DNA of 64,000 nucleotides from Miscanthus floridulus (GCF_019320115.1 NC_089584.1:74958791-75022790), one strand, 5' to 3'. Counted from the stretch's first letter, positions 33,286-44,837 are shown. Notes: generated from the letters alone by a model not told the origin. Made by a program: numbers and translations.

Positions 33286-34200
33286 AATTATGATTTTTCC
33301 TTGTTTTTTGACTTTGTGAATTTGCCCCTGTGTTTTCAAAATGAGGCACCACTTTATTCCTCTTTCATTATCCTCCCCTAACGGTGTTAACTTTTATACA
33401 ATTGGACAAAAATGCCCATGTCCCTAGAGATGACCCACACCCCGTGTTCGGCTGCCGTCTTGTGTGCCTTGCACCGAGCCACGCGGCACCCGCACGTCCC
33501 CGCACCAAGCCCCGTGCGCCGCGCTCGCGGGCAGGCACCGCAACCCTGTGAGCTTTGTGCCTCGCGGCCAGGCGCTGCCGCTGCCCCACGCCTTGACACA
33601 AGCATCGCGACGGGGCGCCGTTGCTGTCCTGCGCGCGCCGCGCTCAAGAGCGGGTGCCGTAGCCCTACAAGCACTGCGCCCCGCGACCAGTTGCTGCCGC
33701 CGCCCTACGCGTGCCGGGGCCCTGCGAGCACCGCGCCCCGCGGCCAGGCGCTGCCGTCGCCCCGTGCCTTGACCCGAGCATCGTGGCCGGGCACCGCTGC
33801 TGCCCTGCGCACGCCTCCGTCGTGGGCGAGCGCTGCGCCCCGCAGCCTGGCGCCACCGCCCCCCGCACAACGCGCCCCACGGCTGGGACCGGCCGACGCC
33901 CCGCGATGCTTGCTAAGCTGACACCGACCACTCCGGAGGAGAAGCGTGCACCCCCGCTCGATCTATCCGCAACCCGTGCGGTTTGCCTATGGCTGGAGTG
34001 GCTGGATGAGCAGGAGGTTGAAGATAAGATGAGGGGCAATATGGTCTTTTTTGCCTCTATTTGCCGGGATTTTGATTTTTTTATTCATTTATTCCATGTC
34101 CATCTAGCAGACATCCAAACAAAGGGCAAACGGATGGTTCATTTTAAAATAACAGGGACAAAATCACAAAGTTAAAAAAACAAGAACAAAATCACAATTA
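33286..34200. mobile_element. Long-TIR, GC-rich Pack-MULE-like element
   Basis: The left end (about 33286-33347, 'gactttgtgaatttgcccctg') is an inverted, imperfect copy of the right end (about 34137-34200). Homology may extend outward towards 33240 and 34245 and inward ('aaaaatgcccatg' against 'ccatattgcccc'). Between the arms, 33420-33920 is extremely GC-rich and internally repeated ('gcggccaggcgctgccg' recurs). This is the structure of a Mutator-like element carrying a GC-rich insert. The ORFs inside are open in several frames and resemble no family I know, so I do not call a gene. A 9-bp duplication could not be fixed. Confidence 0.5.
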
Positions 34201-34485
34201 AACTATTGGACAGGGATAAGAACACAATTTTCCCTAGTACTTTCCTCTCTGCTCTCAAACCATATGTATCCTAACAAGGGTCGGCAGAATTCAAAATTTC
34301 AATTTCGGAGCCCTTCTAGGTTCTGCCGTCTGTGTGCACCTAATCGGGTCCACAAATAGAAGAACGAACCCCTCTCCAAGCCCCACATTCTTTTTTTTTT
34401 TTTCTCTACACCGCCGCCTCATCTGCTCTGCTCCCCGAAGCTGCCCAAAGAAATCGAAGTGGGGAACAGATAAGAGAGAAGGGAG

Positions 34486-35526
34486 ATGGCGGAGGCGGTG
34501 GCTGTGGCGTACGAGGAGCAGCGGCGGAGGCAGATAGAGGCGAACAAGCGGAAGCTGGAGGAGCTGCAGCTCCACCACCTCTCCGCCGCCGTCAGAGAGG
34601 CCACCGCCGCTGCCAAACCCTCGTCGGTGTGTCCCGTTTTCTTGACCGATAGCTATGATGGCCGCCGCCGGGCTGTTTATTGTGTCGCTCGATGCCTTCT
34701 TTTCTGTCATTCTCTGGGTATACTTTATCCAAATCGGTTTTTTTCTGCAGGCCAAGAAGCGGAAGGCACGGGTGCCGCGGGACGCCGACGAGGAGCCGCT
34801 ACGACGGTCCGGCCGACTCGCCAACCTCCCTGAGAAGCCCATGTACCGCGAGGTCAAAGTGAACTCGCCATATCTGCAGGTCAGCAAGTCGAATGCGCGG
34901 GTGACGCGGGAGCCGCTACGGTGGTCCGGCCGACTCGCCAACCTCCCCGAGAAGCCCATGTACCGCGAGGTCAGTGTGAAAGGGTCATAGTCTCATAGAA
35001 ATTAGGGTTCATCTTTTCTCCTTACTTCGTAGAACAAATCGCGGTTTTGAAATCAATGTGATCCAGGATTCGGACGAGGAGAGGAGTTACGCCATCTTTA
35101 AGGCTGAGGAGCTGGTGCAAGAGCTGGGCTCCAGCTTCCCCATCTTCACCCAGCCCATGTCACTGTCTCATGTCACCGGAGACTTCAGGCTGGTAAAGTA
35201 GAGGAAGCTTCGGTTCGGCACGCCCTGCTGTTTTCGATTATTAGTTCATCCCCCATCGAGGTGAATTCTTGTTTGGTGGGCTTGTGAAATCACAGGGCCT
35301 CCCGACATATTTCTGCCAGAAGCACCTGCCGAAGAGTGATGAGATGATCACCCTGGTGGATGAGGAGGATGATGAGTCAGCCACGCTCTACCTCGCAAAA
35401 AAGGCTGGCCTCAGCACTGGATGGAAAGGGTTCGCCATCGAGCACAAGCTGCTTGATGGAGATTGCTTGGTCTTCCAACTGATTGAGCGGACAAAGTTCA
35501 AGGTGATTGAGATCTATTTTGCATAG
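34486..35526 (+). CDS. B3 domain protein (rice Os06g0194400-like), four exons
   Basis: The predicted exons are 34486-34626, 34751-34969, 35067-35192 and 35296-35526, giving 238 residues. All three introns have GT-AG ends and every junction is in phase 0. The N-terminus (AYEEQRRRQIEANKRKLEEL) is a basic helix typical of this family. Exon 2 carries two copies of RRSGRLANLPEKPMYRE-like sequence; the second starts RWSGR. Exons 3 and 4 hold the B3 DNA-binding domain (SHVTGDFRL, GLPTYFCQKHLPKSDEMITL, DGDCLVFQLIE). Such proteins are nuclear plant transcription factors. The end (FKVIEIYFA) differs from the usual FKVYIIR tail. A donor-like aag|gtgatt at 35502 suggests a final exon may once have been spliced on. 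No stop or frameshift is seen. This is the only host gene here that looks intact. Confidence 0.85.
34777..34979 (+). repeat. In-frame 117-bp direct duplication within exon 2 of the B3 gene
   Basis: 'agccgctacg' occurs at 34794 and 34911, an offset of 117 bp (39 codons). The second copy is preceded by atctgcag, resembling the true acceptor ttctgcag before exon 2. This suggests duplication of an exon with its acceptor, the intervening intron having collapsed to 27 bp that are now read as coding. Confidence 0.75.
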
Positions 35527-36117
35527 CAAGAACGTGTCTGAATCATCAGTGGTACTTGCATGGTGGCTGAGTGTTACAGGGAACTGAATAACAACAACTG
35601 AAATTTACGGAATCAAAGATTCTTTAGAAAGAAATATAAATCTGTCTTGTCTCAAACTTGGCCTTTGTACAAATTTATTTCAATTGTTTCCAGTTATCAG
35701 ATTCAGATGTTATCATGGCCTCTTATCTATCATGTTGTTCCAGTACCATCTGTTTTCTTAAGGACTAACTAGGAGAAATCTATGATTGTAATAATGCTGA
35801 CCAAGCAATTTCTCTTGTGCAAGTGGTGTAGGTCTACATAATTCGAGCAACTTCATACTTTGAAAGTGAGCATTGATGGAACTAGTAGCTTCTAATATGG
35901 TGATTGGAGCACAGGTAAAATTGTCCTTCATTGTTTGAAATGGTTGAATCAGAGTTTCATACTTCTGTTTTTTTTTTTTCCGGTAAATTCTCCCATTTGC
36001 ACATTGGGTTTGAACTTTCAACTTTTGATCAACAAACTTCAATGTTTATAATCTCACTTCCATTAATTATGAAAATACAAGGACCTATGCTGCTTTAGTG
36101 AGGTTATCTTGATCTCA
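35527..36117. other. B3 gene 3' flank, no further gene seen
   Basis: AT-rich sequence consistent with a 3' UTR. I looked for the family's usual last exon and did not find it. Confidence 0.5.
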
Positions 36118-37216
36118 GACACAGATCCTGTGCAGTCGCTACTGCTACTGCAAGATAAGCAGTCATTGCACCTGAACCATCCATACAAGAAGGAACGGCT
36201 TGGATGAAAGCTCTTCTTTTTTCCTGTTTTTTTGTATCATTTTGCATTCACCCTCTACTGTCAGCCAGTTCTTCTTGAGTCAAAGAGCAGCAATAAAAAA
36301 AAGCATAAATATTACAATAATGCAATTAACACTTGGTATATATTACTCTAGACTAGAGGTTAATGTCCTCTAATTACATTTGCAAAAGAGGGAGCATCTG
36401 CTGAACACAAAAGAGCATATGGGTAAACTAAGATCCTTTTGCTTATAGGTTCTGCACTTATTCTCCTATTTTCATGTACAAAAGCTTGCATCACACATCA
36501 GCAGACTTGATCTTGCCTCCATAATGCAGCCTGTGACCATAAATAATTTATAGTTGAGGATTTCTCAATTTAATGCAACTTGTATATTTTACCTATACTT
36601 ACATGTCAAGTTTTCTAAAAGTGCCAGCCATCTATCCCTTCGAAGGAGTGAGGATCTGTGAGAATAACACTTGAATTCTAAAAGGAGAGAGAATCATAGA
36701 GAAAAATACCATGGTCAAATTAAATATAAGGATGCTATTTTTATGTACAGAAAAGATGTGCCCGCATACCATAAGAACTTGGTTAAAACTGCTAATTGAT
36801 TCATATGCTTGCGATTCTAGCATAATATTTCCACTTTCTTCATGTTGAATAGGCTTGCTTATTTTCTTCTTGTTCCCTTTCTTCTTTTTCTTCTGAAGTT
36901 TCTCGACCCAAGTTTTCTTTCGTTTTGATCCACCCTTCTGCCTTTATTTCTTCTTCGAACCAGCGACATTTGCAAACTCTTCAGGTAAACTGAATGGTGC
37001 TTGAGCACTAGGCTGTTCAACATCAATATGAGTTCCTCTGATTTTTTCTTCCACTTCCTTACTCAAATTATAAACTGCATTTTCCACAAGCAAGCAACAG
37101 TCTTCAGAATCAGCAGCTCTTGAAGCCACAGGAAGGAATATTTTGCAAAGGTTTTTGTACTGAAGTGCAGCGTCTAACTTAGGATTTTCCACTATATCCC
37201 CCCCTCCCCCATGCAT

Positions 37217-37596
37217 TGTTATGGACTCCTTCCTAGGACGCCACTATAGGCGCCGGACCAGGAGTTCCCCAACTAGTGGCTAGAATGCCGAGCTACTTTT
37301 AGAAGCATGCAGTGGCTAGGAGTGCTTAGTTATTTTTAGGCAGCATGCAGATCGTCTTAGAGAGTGCTCATGTTCTATAAGGGCACTGAGTGGATGTAAT
37401 AAGAGATCATCAAAGAAGAATAGAATCCTCCCAAGCGGGTGGGGTTCCTCTTCGACGGCGGCTGCGCGCGGTTCAGCCGCTGCCGCCGGCAACTCCCCCA
37501 CTGCGCCATTGCCTCGCTACCCTCTCTTTTCCAATTCTCAATCACAGCTCCTGCTCCACTCTCCCCTGCGTACTCCTCATCACCCACGCCATATCA
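37217..37596 (+). mobile_element. Solo LTR, Copia-like, 380 bp
   Basis: It begins TGTTATGG and ends CCATATCA. TGCAT flanks it at 37212-37216 and 37597-37601. Removing it and one TGCAT makes the transposase frame continuous. 'ttctataagg' and 'gtaataagagatc' give it a promoter and polyadenylation look in plus orientation. No internal coding region remains, as expected after LTR-LTR recombination. Confidence 0.85.
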
Positions 37597-38967
37597 TGCA
37601 TATCTTCAATAATCCCTTTCTTGCATCTCGTGTCCATCGATTCAAAATGTATCTTTAAGGTAACAACTTAATGTTCACCAAATCGAGACCTTTTAGTGCA
37701 TGCCTACATAATATACCAATTCTCTATAATAGCCTACAACTACAAGAGACCATCTGATCGGTCGGGTTGGCCAACCATTGATGTGCCTCCAAGAGCTCCA
37801 ATTGCAATGACAAATTCATTAATTCCATCTGAACCTGCTGTGTAGACTGCCAGGTGCTTTTCATATTCAGTTAGGAAGACTTCAAATATTGCAGGTGTAT
37901 AAACTTTACTTGCTTGTATTAATATAGGTGCATTCATCCCAATTCTTGGTTCTTTCTTCCTAGATTCAAATTCAGATTGTACCTCCTTCTCTCTCTTGAT
38001 TTGAACAACAGCCTCCACATGCTTTAGGAATCTAATGATATCAAGATCTGATTTCAAATGGCCTTTTAATGCATTATTCAAACTCTCACTAAGTTGTGTA
38101 CTTCGCATTCCTAGTGAAAAAACATCCAGCATGTAGCACTCAGCCCACTTCTCTTTCAACCTGTAAATGCTGTCCAACCAAGTTGATTTACTAACTTCGC
38201 TTCTCATAGCATCAAATGCTTCTTCAAAAACAACCTTTTTTTCATACTCATACATGCAAGAACTAAAATCTGATAGGATACTTGGGACTTCCTCATTATT
38301 AGATTCTTCTTTGTTCTGAGACTCTTCTTCATTAGAACACAGGTGTTTCAATGCATTTTGTGATATATGCCGAGTACACAAACCATGCCATGCACTAGTG
38401 AACACCTCAGATACAGCCTTTCCCATAGCAATATCCTGATCTGTGAAAATTGTTTTTGTCTGCTTCTGGTTATGTGTTGACAAAAATGCATTGAATAACC
38501 ACTTAAATAACCAAATGTCTCATCATACATCAAAGCTGCACCAAAAACCAGTCTCTAAACTGGTTGAAACCTACAAACATACCAAATGGTCTATATTCTT
38601 TGTTGGTTCCAAAGGTAGTGTCAGATGTGATAACATCGACAATCATCTTTGCATCAGCCCAAAATATATTAGCTATCTTCTCATCACAATCCATTTGTAT
38701 TGCATACTGAAATGAGGGATTTTCCACCACTTTATCTTGAAACTATTTTAATAAACTTCCAACCTCACCATACAACATCTCTCTTCGGCGTTTAGTTCGC
38801 AAATTATTTTTCTGATCATGATGGGTGTATCCAAGGTTAGATGATCCACCAACATATCGACCAAGAACTCATGTGCTGCTTTAGGTGTAATACCGGAATC
38901 ATCGACCACCTCAATATCAATAGCTTGATGCTTAGAAATGTTCCTCTGTGATGGCATCAAAATGACT

Positions 38968-38990
38968 CAGGGGCGGACACAGCGGTGGGG

Positions 38991-39024
<34 letters not shown>

Positions 39025-39181
39025 CTCAAGCCCCCCCTACCCATATCGCAGCAGTGGAACCCCCTGTGGAGCCCCCATGAATTTTTAGGCAAAGTTCTAT
39101 AGTGTAGGGGGGGTTGAGGCTTAAGATCGAACAGTAGTGTTTGTTCAGCCCTCTCTGAAATATTTTCTGGGTCCGCCGCTG
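38968..39181. mobile_element. hAT-type MITE, 214 bp
   Basis: Termini CAGGGGCGGACACAG and CTGGGTCCGCCGCTG are inverted repeats. The exact 8-bp duplication AAATGACT (38960-38967 and 39182-39189) is diagnostic of the hAT superfamily. It interrupts the FAR1-type transposase and contains the 33-G run. Confidence 0.92.
38992..39024. repeat. Homopolymer of 33 G
   Basis: An uninterrupted G run inside the hAT MITE. It could fold as a G-quadruplex on the plus strand. Its length may be affected by sequencing or assembly error. Confidence 0.9.
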
Positions 39182-40224
39182 AAATGACTTGTTTGTGCGG
39201 TTTGAAGAATGTGGTTGTGCTCAACAAATAAGTCATGTATTGTGTAAGTCCCATTTTCTCTGTCCAAAGTAACGCCCATGTGAACTCTGCATCCTGTTCT
39301 TGTTTGAGCTCGATTACGCTTGACAATACAAAACCTTTTATTCTCAGCCCGAGAACCTTGATTTGAACAAACAAATCTACTAGATGTTACTAATCCATCA
39401 AGACCACTCATATTCGTGTAACACTTTCGAACATCAAAACCCATCCGAACACCATATGTCACCCAGAAGTCCCAAGCTTCATCAAACCCACCAAATGTCA
39501 TACCAATTTTAGGAATCCAAAAGGAAGTTGCATCCACTCTGCAATTGATAATATTGTGTCAATTTTTTAGCCAAACTACTACAAACAGAACAAGGGAAAA
39601 GAGGGCATGTCCAGGACTGTACATGAGCATGTTCAGAAAAAATGGTCTCAACTATTACAAAATAGATCAAGGACCACAATGTAACAAGAACACAGACAAA
39701 ATGAGAAAAGGTATAGAGCACAAACCTTGTAGGCAATTCATCGAGCAGTGGATGAGTGTTGTCCCTGGCGTCATTGCCAGCAGCTACTGGGGTGCTTGTC
39801 AGCGTGCTCTGTGCTGCGGGAAATCGCACAGGGGCACTGGGGAGCTGCATAGAGCCGGCCGACTTCGCCACGGGCGCCTTGCTTGGCGCCGGCGTTAGCA
39901 CCACATCGCCCCCGCTAACAGATGGGGTTGCACGCAGGGGCAGTAGCAGCACCTTCATGAGTGGTGGGAAGAGGTGCTGGAGGAGTGAGTTCCATGGCGC
40001 GGCAGCCCGCCGGGCGGCGGCATCCTGTTGCTTTGCTCTTCCCAGCAAGAAAATGACACCAAACTCTTCTCCCCTCCTGCCATTTCCCTCCAAAAGAGCT
40101 ACTAATAGAATAAAGTAAGAAGAAAAGGAAGTCTTCATCCAAGCCATCGCTTCTTGTATGGATGGTTCAGGTGCAATGACTGCTTATCTTGCAGTAGCAG
40201 TATCGACTGCACAGGATCTGTGTC

Positions 40225-41535
40225 CATCTCCTAGATCTCACATTGCAAAGCCATATATTTTGTGTGGATGGCTTCCTTTTGTCCAAGCTATTTGATCAAT
40301 GTCTGATAGGCATGCAATCAATGCATGAACTGAGCAAGTACTAGATGGTCTGGTGACTCTTTCAACTGATGTAGATTTTTTTTATTGTACCATCGCCTTT
40401 TCCTTTCCTGATTCATTTCATTGGTACTTGAACTCTGCTCCACTTTTCTCTTGTAGGTTTGTAGTAGTAGTTTACAGTTTACACAATTTCATTTCTGTAC
40501 TCTTTTTTTTTGGTAAAATATTACTTTTTCTGTAATTTTAGCAAGACGTTTGTGAGTATTTGTCAAAGCATATTGCCTTAGCTGTTGTTGGAACGCTGAT
40601 AGCTTGGCACATTGTCTTCTTATTCTTAATTTGACATGTCCACATTGAACCAAAGAGATGTTTGTTTCTAAAATTTACTGTACTTCCATTGCAAGTGACT
40701 ATCCTTGTTTGACTTCTGACTGTTTTGTAGAAATTAGTGAACGTTACACAATTTTCAGGATGATGAATACCTGTCCTGATGTTAACATGTTTCCTTGTTT
40801 CTTCACTCAGTTATGGAAGCAGGTGCGTTGGACAAGCTCGCATGTAGAAATTGCTGGGTGTCTTGAACCTTTTGGGTGGCAGAAAATTAGCTGATGTATA
40901 ATTGTTTACCTAATCAGTATCTATCGGCTGCTAATTTGTGTACTTCTTGGGCTTACCAATTGCACGGTTCAGAAACCTGCACTATGCAAGGGGATGTTGA
41001 TGGCAATTGACCTGATTTTGTAAATCATTGATGCCTGTCCTTGTTTCTCTTGGATCCATTTCAGTGTTCAATCAATCCTGTGTGGTTCATTTTCTTATAG
41101 CTACTACCACCATTAGTGGCTTTGTGGTTCTAATATACAGACATATGGTCTTGTAAATTGGACCAGGCTTTCTCATTGCCAGGAACTTGGTTTGTGGGCG
41201 GAGGATTGTGGAGGTCGTAGGGAAAAGAGGTGAGAGGGTTAGGGAAAAGAGGTGAGAGGGTGAGGGACTGGCTGCCACCAAAGACCCATAGTCGTTGCTG
41301 GAGAGGGATAGCCAGGTGGTGTGGTATAAGGCTAGAGAGGGACTGGCTTCCACCAACGACCAGTATTTGAGAAGTTTTTTTGTCACTAGGTTGGTCCGGA
41401 GTTCATGCTACCTAAACTTTCTAGGGTTAGTTTGGTTATATGCCATGGGAAACCGAACTAACCGAACATTTAGACTATGTTAACATAATGTGTACTTTGA
41501 TCTATTATTAGTGATGTAATATTCATTCTAGTAGG
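40225..41535. other. No gene recognised
   Basis: AT-rich sequence without a supported coding region. A short near-duplicate around 41221-41350 ('agagggactggct') is the only internal structure noted. Confidence 0.5.
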
Positions 41536-41883
41536 CAGGGGTGCAAATGGTATAGATAGAAGTTCAAATCCGTACGTACCCGAGTCCAGATATTCAACAT
41601 CCGGTATCGTATCTATTCCTGTGTACTCAAATCACATTTTTGTGGTGTCAATCGCCCTATTCGCTTAGCTTATAAGCCGTATTTTTTCAGTCAACGAACA
41701 ATATTTTTTTCTCATAACAAATCAGCCAATAGTACTTTCAGCCATGGCTTATCAGCCAATCGAACATGACAAATATCCATTAGTATCTTATCCGATATAG
41801 CTGATACTATCCTTAATTGAATATGAATTCGAGAAACATTGTACCTGTAGTTATCCAACCATATCGGACCGTTTGCACCCCTA
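41536..41883. mobile_element. hAT-like MITE with TIR CAGGGGTGCAAA
   Basis: Left CAGGGGTGCAAATGG and right CCGTTTGCACCCCTA are inverted. The flanking 8-mers CTAGTAGG (41528-41535) and TTAGTACG (41884-41891) match at six of eight positions, consistent with an aged hAT duplication. A second MITE sits inside. Confidence 0.75.
41653..41767. mobile_element. Short grass MITE nested in the previous one
   Basis: 'ccctattcgcttagcttataagcc' type left end and 'ggcttatcagccaatcgaaca' type right end are inverted repeats. They match a very common grass MITE (TTCGCTTGGCTTATAAGCC family). Length is about 115 bp. Confidence 0.8.
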
Positions 41884-43439
41884 TTAGTACGTTTATATGC
41901 ATCACTCTTATCACTTTGTTTATTCTATATGCAGTATTGTCAATTTTGCTTTGAAATAGGAAAGATGTTGCTAAATTATGATACTTAGTGCCTGCCTTTT
42001 CTGGCTCAGTTAGTTTGGTCATGACCGAGATCGAACTGAAGTAACCGAGACTGAACTTGCTTGGTCATGAGTTTTAAAACTAACCAATCACTCTCCATTT
42101 TTAGATGACTGAACTTTCAAAATAACCGAAGAACCGATTGTTCGGTTTGGTCAGACCTAACACCCACCCCTAGTGTGGTAAATCCGAGTACATCCTCTCT
42201 TTATACAGTCCTAATTTCTTGACTCCGTGAGGCAACTAGGAATTTTCTTTACAACTCAAACTCTTATATGTTTTTTAACTAGATGAACTAAATCGTCTTT
42301 AAGAGAGAGTTTGCTCTAGTTATTCTAGGAGCACAAGCAATCTATCACCCTTTTATAGATCAATGGCTAGAAGGCTTTGTGTAATCTTGACTATTTTCTT
42401 CTTGACTTTTTTGTTTCTTAAACTTTGGCATGTTGTTGTATAGTTTTAGATTTTAATAAATTTCAGTAGGGGTTCCAACCCCTTCTGTTTCATAAAAAAA
42501 CTCTAAGACTCCTTTAAGATGGATACTGATTGGTTTAGTAAGATTGTCAGATAGGGAAAGCAGAGGCCGCGCCACTTGCTGTACTCAACGAGGGAAGCCG
42601 CCGTCCTGGCCCTTCTCTTTGCCGTTGGGTCAAGTGGGCTGGCCTAGGTTGCGCGGCCCCTAGCCCGAGCCCATGACACTCATATTAGTGTATCTTGCTT
42701 GCTTGTGCATTCGAGTTGGGTGGCTCTAGAGAAAGTGAAAGTGTCGTATGGTTTGGAGTAGCCTCCCTTTTGCAGTTTAGGTTTGCAGCTCTACAGGCGA
42801 GTGTGAAACGATGATCAGAGATGTACTTTCCCACAAATATGGACATTTGCTCTTAAGAAGGTTTTGCTACCCTTTGAAAAAAAGGTTTTTCAAAATTTCG
42901 CGCTTCACAATTATAGGAATAATGCTCATAAAGATTTTTTTAATCTATACCATTAGATTGTGTGCGGAACAATATCCAACAATGCATGCCATTTATTCAT
43001 TTAAATTTCGTGCTTCACTTTTTATGGGAATAATGCTCTTAAGATTTTTTTTCTCTGTTCCTTGATAAAATTATATTGAAAAAGCGCTCACATTTGTTCC
43101 TTGTTCTCTTGTAAGTGAAATTTGACAGTGCTTCGAAAAAACCAGAACCCTCCATTTGGATAGATTAGAAAGCTATAAATTAAGGAGAACCAATATAGAG
43201 GAAATTAAGTTGTGGGCCGAAACCTGAACTATGTAGGTCTAGAACCAAAAATATATATGTCAAAAATTATTTCTAAAATAAATTTAAAGGGTAGAATAGT
43301 ACTTTCTACCCCTTATCTCCCTGTACGAGCTCTGTGCCTCTATCTCCTTGTATCCGCAGCTCCCTTTGTCGCGGTGGCCACCTGTCGGGCGTGGCTGGCC
43401 CGCAGGTGGGCGTGGGTGCTCACCGGCGCGCGGCCCCCA
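41884..43439. other. No gene recognised; small direct repeat
   Basis: AT-rich sequence. A direct repeat of about 45 bp ('cgcttcacaattataggaataatgctc' and 'gtgcttcactttttatgggaataatgctc' wording) lies at about 42898 and 43010. A 'ggttccaaccccttctg' followed by a short A run near 42490 resembles a LINE tail but is not enough for a call. Confidence 0.45.
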
Positions 43440-44162
43440 TGAGGACACCTCGATTTGGTCCTCCAGGAGGAGGCCGTAGTCGTTGTCGGAGCTCACCGCC
43501 CGGATCAGGCCGTCCTGGATGATCCGCCGTCAGAGCGTCTTGGGCCTGTGCGGCCAGTCGAAGGAGTTGACGACCTTGAGCGTCGCCGCGTCCACGCCGC
43601 TGTCCATGTTGAAGCCGATGGACACCTCGTCGCCCAGGTAGTAGGCGCTCGACCCGCAGCGACGTCCGCAGACGCAGCAGCGACTTGGCGCGGTTCTACG
43701 TGATGATGAGATGCGCATCCGGTTCCAGTCTGCAGCAGATCAGATCGATCGAAGTGCATCCATAGCGATGGCGTGGCGGCATGCATGCAAACGATGCAGA
43801 GATGAGCGATGGTGTGGCGGCATGCATGCAAACGATGAAACGATGCAGAGATGCGGGTGCTTACTTGGTAGTGAGTGACTAGTGGTGAGGCGGCGCTTGA
43901 GGGTGGCCATCCAGAGCACCTTGGAGACGGAGGTTCTGGGAAGGAGGACGAGCGCGGTGCAGTTGACGGCGGCCATGCGGAGCGCCTCCTTGTCCTTGGT
44001 GTCGATGTCGGCGAGGGGAGAGACGACCATGCTGGGGTTGTGCATCCGGACGATGCCCTGCATTCTGCCGTAGACGGCCTGGAGCACGGGCACCTCGTAG
44101 CGCAACGGCCCGGACTCCGCGCAGACGCCGATGCCGAGTTGAGACGGCGGCGAGGCCCTCAC
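43440..44162 (-). pseudogene. Fragment of a plant glycosyltransferase (At5g12260-like)
   Basis: Reading minus, 44160-43870 encodes VLQAVYGRMQGIVRMHNPSM and then LVLLPRTSVSKVLWMATLK. An intron appears between about 43867 and 43735 (gtaagc to ctgcag), and the next exon begins WNRMRI. It continues with YYLGDEVSIGFNMDSGVDAA, a TGA stop near 43548, and DNDYGLLLEDQIEV. I recognise this order from a plant family annotated as transferring glycosyl groups. Frame changes, the stop, a small internal loss before DNDYG and truncation after IEV show it is a dead fragment. The intron holds a short duplicated unit (43763-43850). Confidence 0.65.
43763..43852. repeat. Two-copy minisatellite in the glycosyltransferase intron
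   Basis: The unit 'gtggcggcatgcatgcaaac' plus flanks occurs twice in tandem, about 42 bp apart. Confidence 0.7.
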
Positions 44163-44837
44163 CGGGTCAAGTATCCCATATTACCCTTAATTACTTTTAC
44201 TTATCCTCGAGGTATTTTTCCGGCCAAAAAAATTATTTCACGGGTTCCTCTCTAGCACCGTAACAAAGCTCCTCTTGTAAATCTAAATTTTGAATCATCT
44301 CGTACCTTCTTTTTGGATCCACAAATCTTTCTGCAGGAGCGATTGTTGCCTGCAAGCAGCCGATGGCGGACACCGTCATATCGCCATATTCTATCGGTGC
44401 CTGAAGCCTTCCTAAACAAAATGTGAAATCATCACTGCTGTCACTGAGCTACTGACCTCGGCCTGATATCCATGCCGGTCTAGTGCACTATTGTCTGCCA
44501 TAGTGTGAGCAAGTTTGTTTCTGCTTGTAGCCAACTTCTTGTGAAGAAAAAGGAAATCGACGTCAGTTGCTCCGCTTGCGAGCTTCTCCGACATATGCAT
44601 CGGAAAATTGATGGACCAATTGCATAGGATATCATAAGCCGATATGTTTTTCATTTATCATATTATCGGCTGGTGAAATAAACCTATTTCCCCTAGGTCA
44701 GCACCATGAATGATGTCAGATCGGAGCCACATTCGTTGGAACCATCACATTCCATTTGATTGTTAGCCCTCTGTCGTCGCGATGGCAATGCCAAAACTTT
44801 CTGTCTAGCAACACAGGAAAGAGACTTGGCAAGCTTA
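44163..44837. other. No gene recognised
   Basis: A minus ORF at 44412-44654 is open but matches nothing I know and lacks supporting structure. The region ends at the CACTA terminus. Confidence 0.4.

Larger units (their letters stand above)
36840..40147 (-). pseudogene. FAR1-related (MULE) transposase, broken by a solo LTR and a MITE
   Basis: The start near 40147 lies beside the right TIR. Exon 1 ends at a donor (acaag|gtttgt) near 39729. The next exon begins after ttgcag near 39540 with a FAR1 DNA-binding domain (GMTFGGFDEAWDFWVTYGVRMGF, here quoted only in outline). The MULE core (about 38530-38730) has the IFWADA and FGTNKEYRPFGMF motifs. The region 37740-38483 continues with FTDQDIAMGKAV and the C-terminal helical part. 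The zinc-finger-adjacent RWTRDARKG lies near 37615, and the tail (GSKRKKTWVEKL) runs to about 36840. A hAT MITE (38968-39181) and a Copia-type solo LTR (37217-37596) sit in exons, and frameshifts occur around 38490-38760. In the host, FAR1/FHY3 proteins are domesticated relatives. Confidence 0.85.
36118..40224 (-). mobile_element. Mutator-like element with 90-bp TIRs and FAR1-type transposase
   Basis: Left arm 36118-36207 and right arm 40133-40224 are inverted copies with few differences (landmarks gacacagatcctgtgcagtc, gataagcagtcattgcacct and ttggatga). Inside is a minus-strand FAR1/MuDR-type transposase gene. The 9-bp duplication is not clear; 'gatctca' occurs just outside on both sides but at unequal distances. 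It lies about 600 bp downstream of the B3 gene. Confidence 0.82.

Noticed and set aside
33412..33921. ORF of 169 residues in the GC-rich core
   Set aside because: Open in five frames with Ala, Pro and Arg-rich low complexity; no family recognised.
42320..42500. LINE 3' tail
   Set aside because: Only a short A run and a loosely similar pre-tail phrase are present. There is no reverse transcriptase and no duplication, so support is too weak.
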